The notes beneath the pieces are model-generated. The model ran no database searches. It saw nothing but the letters and a program-made list of their open reading frames with translations, and was not told where the DNA came from. From the NCBI GenBank assembly GCA_002437305.1, contig DJOW01000024.1:1-11353 (forward strand): DNA of 11,353 bases. The letters run 5' to 3'. Below, piece after piece: positions 1 to 6,544 of the stretch. Position 1 is the stretch's first letter, and each line of letters begins with the position of its first letter. The stretch is from Bacteroidales bacterium UBA6428. GTDB taxonomy: Bacteria > Bacteroidota > Bacteroidia > Bacteroidales > UBA932. The position numbers and the translations under genes were made by a program.

Positions 1-614
1 TCGTGAAGAACATCGAGCAGACTGCCGGCCACAAGCAGTTCAGCGACTACTCAGACGAGTTTGACTATCTGGTAAACTCCGGTGTCGCCCTCTCGGTCCA
101 AGCCATCAGCAATCCCAAATTCCCACTGAAAGAGTCCGAGAGCAAGAATCTTATCAAGTTGTATCTCAGCGATGTAGGCATCCTCACAGGTCTCTTATAC
201 AGGAATAACATCAATGCGGTGCTCGGAGACGAGCGCAGCGTCAATCTCGGCTCCGTCTATGAGTCCGTTGTGGCGCAGGAACTCCATGCCCATGGATTCA
301 CCCTGCACTACTACGACAACAAGCAGCGTGGCGAGGTCGATTTTCTGATCGATGACTATGACAATCTCACCGCCCTTCCGATCGAGGTCAAATCCGGCAA
401 GGACTACAAGGTTCACAGTGCCCTGAACGCCTTCCTTGACACTCCCGACTACCACATCAAAAACGCCATCGTTCTAAGCAACGAACAGAACGTCCACAAG
501 GAGCACGGCATCACCTACCTCCCCATCTACTACGTGATGTTCCTCAAGCAAGACAACATCCCGGAAGAAGACCTTGTCATCCCGGAACCGACCATATCTG
601 CCACAGATCTATAA
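1..614 (+). CDS. DUF4143-family ATP-binding protein, C-terminal part (5' end outside window)
   Basis: The reading frame is open from the left edge to a TAA at 612-614, so the N-terminal AAA ATPase half (Walker A/B) lies outside the window. About 200 residues remain. The text GSVYESVVAQEL, then GEVDFLI, then PIEVKSG is the typical C-terminal module of AAA_14/DUF4143 proteins and resembles a PD-(D/E)XK nuclease fold. Counted from the GTG at position 3, the candidate acidic/lysine residues are E87, D113, E128 and K130. The GTG is only the first possible start inside the window and is unlikely to be the true one. These proteins are very common in Bacteroidales, often in many copies, and their role is not well defined; a link to mobile or defence functions has been suggested but is not shown here. 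The tail after FLKQDN (about 20 residues) looks like an extension beyond the usual end near YLPIYYVMFL. The gene converges on the dipeptidase gene. Confidence 0.85.
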   Translation, partial: VKNIEQTAGHKQFSDYSDEFDYLVNSGVALSVQAISNPKFPLKESESKNLIKLYLSDVGILTGLLYRNNINAVLGDERSVNLGSVYESVVAQELHAHGFTLHYYDNKQRGEVDFLIDDYDNLTALPIEVKSGKDYKVHSALNAFLDTPDYHIKNAIVLSNEQNVHKEHGITYLPIYYVMFLKQDNIPEEDLVIPEPTISATDL

Positions 615-668
615 TAGGAGCTACCGTACATCTTCGGGGAGTTGTAGGCGGGGGTGTGGCCGGAGAGG

Positions 669-706
669 CGGAAGAGAATAATGGTATGCGCTAAAATCCT
701 CTTCCG
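669..706. repeat. inverted repeat at the convergent gene junction
   Basis: Perfect 8-bp arms, CGGAAGAG at 669-676 and CTCTTCCG at 699-706, flank a 22-nt loop that contains the dipeptidase stop codon (TAG on the minus strand, 691-693). It lies between two convergent genes and could act as a weak terminator. There is no T-tract next to either arm and the loop is long, so it may be incidental. Otherwise 615-690 contains no gene that I can support. Confidence 0.3.
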
Positions 707-2268
707 AACATCGACCAGTACTTCGCCTCCAGTTCCTTCCAGCGGGCGGCGCACTTGTCGTGGATCTCAGCGGTGTAGGCGTTCAACAGCTTCGCCCTCT
801 TGCGGGCGGAGGCCTTTGAATATTCCGCCTCAAGCTCCGGCAATCCTTCAAAAGTCATCGCCTCCATCTCCAGCACATTGTCGGTGAATTCCTTTTTGGT
901 TTTCTGCCACGAAAGCGTCGCCAGTTTATTGACCCTGCGGAACTCCCACAGAACGCTATTGGGGTAATATTCCTTCTGGCCGCACTTCTCGAACGCGGCG
1001 GGAAGCTTCGTGCTTCCACAGAAAATCGGGATGCGAGGGCTCTGCGCAGGGTTATCGACTGCGTACCAGCACACTCCCCCGATGCCGTCCGGCAGCCACG
1101 AACGGCTCTGAATGACCGTTGAATATGAACACCAAGCCACCGCGAGCGTCCTCTTGAAATCAATCACGCCCGGAGCGATGCTGTTCAGAGTGTTGCGCAT
1201 CGTAGTGGTCAGCCAAGGGTTGGCCAGAGGACTCATCTCCTTGTGGGCCGGAACACCGTCTTTCTCAGGAACATCAATCGTCCAGTTCTTGCACATGTCC
1301 CATTCTGTTCCTTCGTAAGTGTCTCTCAGCAACGCCATCACCTTCCTGACATCAACCAAGGAATCAGGCTTGACGGAGAACGGAAAATCATCCATCCCGT
1401 ATCTTAAGCCGAGCGAGGGAGCCAGCAGGTCAAACACCCGAAACTCTCTCTCACGATAATTTCTTCCCTGGGCATAGGAGCAGACGATGACCTTCCAGAA
1501 GATGAAGTCTCCCTTACCGTCCCAAAGGCCGTTGTCAATGGCGACCTGCTCCAGATTGTCGGAAGCCATGAAGTTCTCGGTGTCAGAGCGATCGATCTTC
1601 CCTATTCTTGGAATATTGGCGGAAATCCCTACATGTTCGTCAGGAATCCTCTGAGCCGCCCAAGCCGCACCAAGCTTATGCTTGCCGACTCCAACTATCT
1701 CAAACTGCCAGACCTCTTTCGGATCAGAGACCGTAAGGCACTCACCGCCATCACCGTAGCCATATTCCTCAGCCAAGGAGCCCATCACTTTGACAGCCTC
1801 CCTTGCCGTGGCGGCGCGCTCCAAAGCCAGACGGCAGAGTTCTTCGATAAGCAGCGGTGCGTCTTTGTTGATGAGGGTGTCCGGCCCGGTGAACGTCGTC
1901 TCGCCGATGCCCACCTGCTTCTCGTTCAGCGACGGGTAGCCGGTGTTGACGTAGGAATATGTGTGCGCGACCTGAGGGATTTCTCCCACGATCTTGATCC
2001 CTGCGGTGTCGGTCACGAACTTGGTCTTGCGCCAGTTCTTGCGTATAGGAGCCATCGAACCAGGCTTGTGATCCTTGGCCGGAACAATGTTCACCCATGT
2101 GTGCGAAGTGCCGTCACAAGTGTGTGAGGTCATCACCGACCCGTCCGTGCTCGCCAGCCTTCCGACCACAATGCTGGTGCATTCCAGCCCCGAATTCTCA
2201 TCATCCTGGGCCCAAGCCCCGAATCCAGCGGCCATAAACGCCGCAACCATCACAAGAATATTCTTCAT
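691..2268 (-). CDS. secreted C69-family dipeptidase
   Basis: This is a 525-residue peptidase C69 (former U34, PF03577) protein, an N-terminal-nucleophile dipeptidase family that hydrolyses dipeptides, here outside the cytoplasm. The chosen start is the ATG at 2268 (MKNILVM). It opens a clean signal peptide with a hydrophobic run and likely cleavage after AWA (residue 20). An upstream start at 2286 would only add six residues (MLRLAE) ahead of it. The expected nucleophile is Cys30 in ECTSIVVGRLASTDGS, followed by the family's THTWVNIVPAKDH segment (residues about 52-64). Length agrees with the Bacteroidetes members. Cys30 lies ten residues past the predicted signal cleavage, so a second, probably autocatalytic, trimming step would be needed to free it. 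The gene is monocistronic with its own promoter at 2354-2385. The family assignment is secure; substrate preference is unknown. Confidence 0.93.
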   Translation of the reverse strand: MKNILVMVAAFMAAGFGAWAQDDENSGLECTSIVVGRLASTDGSVMTSHTCDGTSHTWVNIVPAKDHKPGSMAPIRKNWRKTKFVTDTAGIKIVGEIPQVAHTYSYVNTGYPSLNEKQVGIGETTFTGPDTLINKDAPLLIEELCRLALERAATAREAVKVMGSLAEEYGYGDGGECLTVSDPKEVWQFEIVGVGKHKLGAAWAAQRIPDEHVGISANIPRIGKIDRSDTENFMASDNLEQVAIDNGLWDGKGDFIFWKVIVCSYAQGRNYREREFRVFDLLAPSLGLRYGMDDFPFSVKPDSLVDVRKVMALLRDTYEGTEWDMCKNWTIDVPEKDGVPAHKEMSPLANPWLTTTMRNTLNSIAPGVIDFKRTLAVAWCSYSTVIQSRSWLPDGIGGVCWYAVDNPAQSPRIPIFCGSTKLPAAFEKCGQKEYYPNSVLWEFRRVNKLATLSWQKTKKEFTDNVLEMEAMTFEGLPELEAEYSKASARKRAKLLNAYTAEIHDKCAARWKELEAKYWSMFGRGF

Positions 2269-2299
2269 TTCCGCCAATCTTAGCAATCGCCAAAAAGCC

Positions 2300-2317
2300 T
2301 TGTCGAATACGCGACAA
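2300..2317 (-). promoter_or_regulatory. small hairpin in the dipeptidase 5' leader
   Basis: TTGTCG at 2300-2305 and CGACAA at 2312-2317 form a perfect 6-bp inverted repeat with a 6-nt loop, 32 nt upstream of the dipeptidase start codon and inside the leader expected from the promoter at 2354-2385. It overlaps ACAA-C-TTGT (2314-2322). A role in RNA stability or as a protein site is possible but unproven; an inverted repeat this short can arise by chance. Confidence 0.3.
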
Positions 2318-2353
2318 CTTGTATTTGACGATTAATTAATGTATTTGGATATT

Positions 2354-2385
2354 CAAATATACCGAAAAACCCTGTCTCCGCCAAA
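2354..2385 (-). promoter_or_regulatory. Bacteroidetes-type primary sigma promoter for the dipeptidase gene
   Basis: Read on the minus strand, TTTG (2382-2385) is followed after exactly 20 nt by TATATTTG (2354-2361). This matches the Bacteroidetes primary-sigma consensus (-33 TTTG, -7 TAnnTTTG, spacer about 19-21). Transcription would begin near 2347, giving a leader of roughly 80 nt before the ATG at 2268. No other match of this quality appears in 2269-2553. Confidence 0.65.
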
Positions 2386-2421
2386 CTTGGGACGACTAGC
2401 TACTTAAGGACAACGTTGTCG

Positions 2422-2550
2422 GTGCGCGAAAAAGCCACTTCCACTCACGAATGAAGCAAGAGAAAATGATTGTGAGCGAATCGGGCAAACCCGCTCACGA
2501 AGCACAATTTGAAACACAGGCCGTGCGTGGGAAAGGCTTTCTCACGCACG
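2422..2550. repeat. three hairpin-like units spaced about 50 nt apart
   Basis: Three units start with GTGnGyG and end about 20 nt later with a partly complementary C-rich arm: 2422-2448 (imperfect), 2472-2498 (GTGAGCG/CGCTCAC, perfect 7 bp) and 2523-2550 (GTGCGTG/CACGCAC, perfect). Start-to-start spacing is 50 and 51 nt. Units 1 and 2 are both followed directly by GAA and share CTCACGAA at the same offset. They fill the space between the dipeptidase promoter and the uvrC stop. They could be diverged tandem copies of one structured element, or independent terminators. No open reading frame or CRISPR-like spacing is present. Confidence 0.5.
2522..2550 (-). terminator. probable terminator of the thioredoxin-uvrC operon
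   Basis: CGTGCGTG (2522-2529) pairs perfectly with CACGCACG (2543-2550). The enclosed GGAAA/TTTCT can extend the stem to about 13 bp with one G·T. It begins 4 nt downstream of the uvrC stop codon (TGA on the minus strand, 2554-2556). The tract that follows on the minus strand is GGCCTGTGTTTC, which is only modestly T-rich, so this is a likely rather than textbook intrinsic terminator. Confidence 0.5.
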
Positions 2551-2553
2551 AGG

Positions 2554-4362
2554 TCAAGGCTTATTCAGAGCCTTGAGAATCTCGGTGGCGAGAGACGGGG
2601 AAACGAGCTTGGAAAGATCCTCAAGAGGGGCGGCGGCGATGCGGGCGACTGAGCCGTAGTGCATCAGGAGTCGCTTCTCGGTCTGCTCACCGACACCTTT
2701 GATCTCTCGTAAAGCGCTTTGGATCTGAGCTTTGCTGCGGAGGCTACGATGAAAGGTGATGCCGAAGCGGTGGGCCTCGTCACGGATGTGCATCAGGACT
2801 TTCAAAGCCTGGGAGTTGCGGTCAAGAAACAGAGGATAAGGGTCGTTCACCCTGATCACCAGCTCCATACGTTTGGCAAGACCGATGACCATCAGCTTGT
2901 CCATCAGGCCCAACTCAGCGAGAGCCTGGCGGGCAAACTCCAGCTGGCCCTCTCCTCCATCAATCACAACCAGTTGCGGAAGATCGTCCGGAGCCTCCTC
3001 AAGCATCCTTGAATATCGTCGGTTGACGACTTCCTTCATCGAGGCGAAGTCGTTGGCACCGATGACCGTCTTGATCTTGAACTTGCGGTAATCCTTCTTG
3101 GATGGGACCCCGTCACGGAAAACGACACAGGAAGCTACTGGGTTGGTCCCTTGGATGTTGGAATTGTCGAAACACTCGATGTGGGTCGGCAGTTCCTTCA
3201 TCCCCAAGGACTTGCGCAGGTCCTCAAGAACCATCCTGCGATATTCATCGGGATCGGTGTGCTCCCTCTGCTTGATGGAGTTGAAAAGATATTCCTTGGC
3301 ATTCTTGACGCTCAGTTCAAGAAGAGAAAGTTTGTCGCCCCGGGCGGGGATGCGGAACTCGATGCCGTCAATCTCAACATCAGGCTTGAACGGCACGATG
3401 ACTTCTTTCGCCAGGGCTCCAAACTTAGACTCTATCTCAGCGATGAACGTACTGAGAACCGATGACTGCTCCTCCTCGATGTTCATCTTGAAGCCAAGGT
3501 TCAGGGACTGGATGACAGAACCGCCACGAACCCTCAGAAAGTTGCCGAACGCCTCTTGCCCATCAAACTCCAGCGAGAACACATCGCAGGAAGTGTCTGC
3601 GGCAGAGGAGATTATCGAGTGAGAATAGTGTTTTTTCAGCGACTCTATCCGGTTCTTGCAGACCTGCGCCTCTTCAAAACGGAGCTCTGAGGCCGCGAGC
3701 TTCATCTCGGCCTCATATTCACGGATTATCTCGTTCACACCGCCTTTCAGCAGACGGGTTATCTCGGTGATGTAGGAGGAATATTCCTCCTTGCTGATCG
3801 CGCCCACGCAGCAGCCCTTGCATCTGCCGATGTGGAAGTCCAGACACGGACGGAACTTGCCGCGAAGGATAGCGTCACCGGTGATTTTCAGGTTGCAGGA
3901 GCGAAGCGGATAGTTCTTCCGGAAAAACTCCAGCAGATAATTGGCGTGTGAGACGGAGCTGTAAGGCCCGAAATAGGTGCCGTTCTTCCTGTCCACCCGG
4001 CGGGTGAGATAGACCTTCGGGAACTCATCGTTGGTGACAACGATCCACGGATAGGTCTTGGAATCCTTCAGCAGGATGTTGTAGTGAGGCTTGTACTGCT
4101 TGATGAGGTTGTTCTCCAGCAGCAGAGCATCGGCCTCGGAGTCCACCACGGAGAACTGCGCGTCGGCGATCTTAGAGACAAGAATCCTGGTCTTCACGTT
4201 CAGCCTCTCCGGCGGCACGAAGTACTGCGCAACCCTCTTGTGCAGATCCTTGGCCTTGCCCACATAAATCACCTTCCCCGAGGCATCGTAGTAACGATAG
4301 ACCCCCGGGGAATGCGGAAACAGGGCGATTTTCTCCCTTACTGTAAGGTTCTTTTCAGACAA
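2554..4362 (-). CDS. uvrC: excinuclease ABC subunit UvrC
   Basis: UvrC makes both DNA incisions around a lesion after UvrA/UvrB loading in cytoplasmic nucleotide excision repair. At 602 residues it is full length. The GIY-YIG domain is at residues 20-100 (GVY at 20-22, YVG at 33-35, LLLENNLIK near 80-88) for the 3' incision. A cysteine set at 156, 173, 181 and 185 has the last two spacings of the known UvrC iron-sulfur site. The UVR motif is at about 222-246 (LRFEEAQVCKNRIESLKKH). The RNase H-like domain carries the 5'-incision residues D399 (ECFDNSN), D468 (VVIDGGEGQL) and H531 (RDEAHRF). Helix-hairpin-helix motifs lie at about 548-600. The start is TTG at 4362: the only in-frame codons between it and the upstream gene's stop include no ATG or GTG, and MSEKNLTVREKIALFPHSPGVY aligns with normal UvrC N-termini. 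It is second in an operon with the thioredoxin gene. Confidence 0.97.
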   Translation of the reverse strand: MSEKNLTVREKIALFPHSPGVYRYYDASGKVIYVGKAKDLHKRVAQYFVPPERLNVKTRILVSKIADAQFSVVDSEADALLLENNLIKQYKPHYNILLKDSKTYPWIVVTNDEFPKVYLTRRVDRKNGTYFGPYSSVSHANYLLEFFRKNYPLRSCNLKITGDAILRGKFRPCLDFHIGRCKGCCVGAISKEEYSSYITEITRLLKGGVNEIIREYEAEMKLAASELRFEEAQVCKNRIESLKKHYSHSIISSAADTSCDVFSLEFDGQEAFGNFLRVRGGSVIQSLNLGFKMNIEEEQSSVLSTFIAEIESKFGALAKEVIVPFKPDVEIDGIEFRIPARGDKLSLLELSVKNAKEYLFNSIKQREHTDPDEYRRMVLEDLRKSLGMKELPTHIECFDNSNIQGTNPVASCVVFRDGVPSKKDYRKFKIKTVIGANDFASMKEVVNRRYSRMLEEAPDDLPQLVVIDGGEGQLEFARQALAELGLMDKLMVIGLAKRMELVIRVNDPYPLFLDRNSQALKVLMHIRDEAHRFGITFHRSLRSKAQIQSALREIKGVGEQTEKRLLMHYGSVARIAAAPLEDLSKLVSPSLATEILKALNKP

Positions 4363-4380
4363 AGTGTTGAATCCTGATCC

Positions 4381-5448
4381 TTACTTCTTGGCCTTCACGT
4401 ACTTGGCGACCTCCTTCTCGATGTCATCGCCACGGAGATCCCTCTTGAGGATGGTTCCGTCCGGCCCGAAAAGAATGATGTGAGGAATACCCTGGATGCC
4501 GTAGAGTTCGGTAGGGACAGTCTGGGCGTTGATGATCTCGTTCCAGTTCACACCGTAAGCCTTGGCTGTGTCAACGGAAGCCTGAGGCTTGTCCCAGACA
4601 GCGACGCTGAGGACATCGAAGTCATCACCGGCGTATTTCTCATAAACCTTCTTGATGTTGGGAATCTCCCTCTTGCAAGGGCCGCACCATGATGCCCAGA
4701 AGTCAACGAGGACGTATTTGCCCTTGCCGACATAGTCGGAAAGCTTCACACCGTCAACATCGAAATCGGTGAACATCCTGCCTTCATCGGTGTTCTTCTT
4801 GGCGTCGATGGCCTTTCTCATCTTTGAGACTATCTGTGTCTCCGCAAGGGCTGGATCAAGCTGGTTCAACATTGAATCGACCTGGGCCAGCTCAAGGTCA
4901 TGCTGCAGGGAACTCAGCACAGCGGCGCCGATAATGTTGTCCTTGTTCTCATCGAAAGCCTTCTTGTTATACTCAGCCACGGAAGACTCATAGGCATCGT
5001 AAACCTCAGCCTTCGCGGAATCATCCGCCTCGTCTCCAAGCTCTTCAAGTTTGGCCCTGGCATCCTTCTCAAACTGAGCCATGGCGTCAGCGTAAGCCTT
5101 GTACTTTTCCTGGACGGAAACAGCAGGGGTCTTGGAGGTGATCTCAACAGATCCGTCTTCTTTCACCACAACTGTCAGCGGAGTTCCGTCAGAAATGAAT
5201 CTTGCCCTGAGACCTTTCCCGTTCAGCATGGCCAAGGCGGTCTTGGAAGCAGGAAGTTCCACAGCGAATTTGCCATCTGTCACAGTGATCGTGGTGTCGA
5301 TTCCCAGATCCTGGATCTTGATGCTGACCTCTTCAGGGGCGTTTGCCTCGAAAGATCCTTCAATTGCGGTCTTGTCCGAAACTTTAGGGCCGCACGCGAC
5401 AGCGGCAACAGCAGCCACAGCCGCCATAATGAATGAATTACGTTTCAT
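4381..5448 (-). CDS. lipoprotein thioredoxin-like protein (DUF4369 + TlpA/ResA domain)
   Basis: This is a 355-residue periplasm-facing disulfide/thiol oxidoreductase. MKRNSFIMAAVAAVAAVACG is a lipoprotein signal peptide with a lipobox ending at Cys19. It is followed by a beta-rich DUF4369-like region (about 28-110), a charged helical linker (about 112-225) and a C-terminal thioredoxin fold. The active site WCGPC is at 254-258 inside VDFWASWCGPCKRE, and the cis-proline is in GIPH near 322. This architecture is typical of the many TlpA-like proteins of Bacteroidetes, thought to supply reductant to envelope proteins; the client here cannot be told. I chose the ATG at 5448; the frame also opens with a TTG two codons earlier, which adds nothing recognisable. 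uvrC follows after 18 nt, so the two are probably co-transcribed, although no functional link is evident. It diverges from menA. Confidence 0.92.
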   Translation of the reverse strand: MKRNSFIMAAVAAVAAVACGPKVSDKTAIEGSFEANAPEEVSIKIQDLGIDTTITVTDGKFAVELPASKTALAMLNGKGLRARFISDGTPLTVVVKEDGSVEITSKTPAVSVQEKYKAYADAMAQFEKDARAKLEELGDEADDSAKAEVYDAYESSVAEYNKKAFDENKDNIIGAAVLSSLQHDLELAQVDSMLNQLDPALAETQIVSKMRKAIDAKKNTDEGRMFTDFDVDGVKLSDYVGKGKYVLVDFWASWCGPCKREIPNIKKVYEKYAGDDFDVLSVAVWDKPQASVDTAKAYGVNWNEIINAQTVPTELYGIQGIPHIILFGPDGTILKRDLRGDDIEKEVAKYVKAKK

Positions 5449-5529
5449 GTTCAATGAATATTAATGTTCTGCCTCAACATGCGGAGCGACACCGCCAAAG
5501 CGAGCTTATCTCCGCAAGGGATGTAAAGT

Positions 5530-5561
5530 TATGAATATTTTCGAGAATATGAGTACCTTTG
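5530..5561 (+). promoter_or_regulatory. predicted promoter of the menA-menG-phosphoesterase operon
   Basis: TACCTTTG at 5554-5561 fits the Bacteroidetes -7 consensus TAnnTTTG exactly. Twenty nt upstream, TATG (5530-5533) matches three of four bases of the -33 TTTG. Transcription would start near 5568, giving a leader of about 70 nt to the ATG at 5641; this is one reason for preferring that start over 5581. Confidence 0.5.
5535..5550. promoter_or_regulatory. 16-bp near-palindrome overlapping the menA promoter spacer
   Basis: ATATTTTCGAGAATAT reads nearly the same on both strands (14 of 16 positions, centred on TCGA). It sits between the -33 and -7 elements of the predicted menA promoter, where a bound dimeric regulator would block polymerase. 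Its place between divergent operons makes a shared operator possible. A+T-rich palindromes do occur by chance, so this is only a candidate. Confidence 0.35.
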
Positions 5562-5640
5562 CCATGCTAAGTAAGCAGGAATGATAATTTTCTGCGGATT
5601 CAGCAAGAATTTCAACGATTTCCAATGCCGGATAATTGAC

Positions 5641-6540
5641 ATGACCAGCAAAGCCTGCATAAAATCCATGAGGCTGAGGACACTTCCGCTGTCCTTGGCC
5701 GGAGTGGTTCTCGGAGTGGCGCTTGCGGCTGACAACATAGATGTCAGTCCCTGGACAGCCACGCTGATCTTCCTCACGACAGTTTGCCTGCAGATTCTCT
5801 CCAACCTGTCCAACGAGCTTGGTGACACCCTGAACGGAACCGACTCGGCTGACAGGCAAGGCCCCCGGTACGCCATCAGCAGCGGGGACATGACCATAGG
5901 AGACATAAAAAAACTCATCGGACTATTCATCGGCCTTTGCATAGTCTTCGGTCTGGCGATGATCCAGGTCTCCTTCGGCAGCATATTCAAAGCAGAGTCA
6001 ATCTGCCTGGAGGCGCTTGGCGCGGCGGCGATCGTGGGGGCTATGAATTACACGCTCGGCAAAAATCCTTACGGGTACAGAGGTCTTGGCGATGCGTCCG
6101 TGTTCATATTCTTCGGCCTTGTGTCAGTGCTCGGCGGGTATTATGTCGCGGCCCGGGAACTTCCGCCTCTGATCATTCTGATGCCGGCCTCTGCGATTGG
6201 ATGCTTCAGCGTGGGAGTGTTGAATGTCAACAACATAAGAGACATAAAAACAGATGCGGTGAATCGTGTGACCGTGGCCATCAGACTCGGGATGAAGGGA
6301 GCGAGAATCTACCAGACCTTCCTGATCGTTCTGGGTTGGGTGCTGATGCTGACCTTTAGCGCAGTCTATGACTTCGCACCGGGACATTTTCTCTTCATCA
6401 TCACTTTTCCATTGTACATCAAACATTTGCAAGGAGTATGGACCCGAAGCGAACGGGCTCTCGACCCGATGCTGCCGCTTCTCGTAATTTCAACCTTCAT
6501 CCTCTCCATCCTCGCCGGAGCGGGATTTCTAATTTTCTAG
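5641..6540 (+). CDS. menA: 1,4-dihydroxy-2-naphthoate polyprenyltransferase MenA
   Basis: MenA is an integral membrane UbiA-superfamily enzyme that joins a polyprenyl diphosphate to DHNA, giving demethylmenaquinone. From the ATG at 5641 it has 299 residues, the normal size. The first prenyl-diphosphate/Mg site is NLSNELGDTLNGTDSADRQG (about 55-74; N58, D62, D68). KNPYGYRGLGD (141-151) is a family signature, and the second aspartate site is NNIRDIKTD (197-205). Hydrophobic segments between and after these motifs fit the multi-helix bundle. I chose 5641 because MTSKACIKSMRLRTLPLSLAG matches the usual MenA N-terminus; an in-frame ATG at 5581 would add 20 residues (MIIFCGFSKNF...) unlike the family and would leave almost no leader from the predicted promoter. 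menG begins 4 nt after its stop. Confidence 0.95.
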   Translation: MTSKACIKSMRLRTLPLSLAGVVLGVALAADNIDVSPWTATLIFLTTVCLQILSNLSNELGDTLNGTDSADRQGPRYAISSGDMTIGDIKKLIGLFIGLCIVFGLAMIQVSFGSIFKAESICLEALGAAAIVGAMNYTLGKNPYGYRGLGDASVFIFFGLVSVLGGYYVAARELPPLIILMPASAIGCFSVGVLNVNNIRDIKTDAVNRVTVAIRLGMKGARIYQTFLIVLGWVLMLTFSAVYDFAPGHFLFIITFPLYIKHLQGVWTRSERALDPMLPLLVISTFILSILAGAGFLIF

Positions 6541-6544
6541 GAAT

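Noticed and set aside
530..754. Minus-strand reading frame across the convergent junction
   Set aside because: It overlaps the ends of two well-supported genes in other frames and has no start context or family resemblance that I can defend.
1633..2127. Plus-strand reading frame of 164 codons inside the dipeptidase gene
   Set aside because: It is antisense to a confident C69 gene and its translation lacks any recognisable domain; it is a shadow of the real coding strand.
2422..2550. CRISPR array interpretation of the ~50-nt periodic units
   Set aside because: The repeated parts are short and poorly conserved, there are only three, and there are no cas genes nearby; the units are hairpins, not constant repeats with unique spacers.
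5524..5531. Minus-strand TAACTTTA as a promoter for the thioredoxin-uvrC operon
   Set aside because: It matches seven of eight -7 bases, but there is no TTTG at the required distance, so it is too weak to list as a feature.
5581..5640. Longer menA start at ATG 5581
   Set aside because: The extra 20 residues do not resemble MenA N-termini, and the predicted transcription start near 5568 would leave almost no leader. The ATG at 5641 fits both family and promoter.
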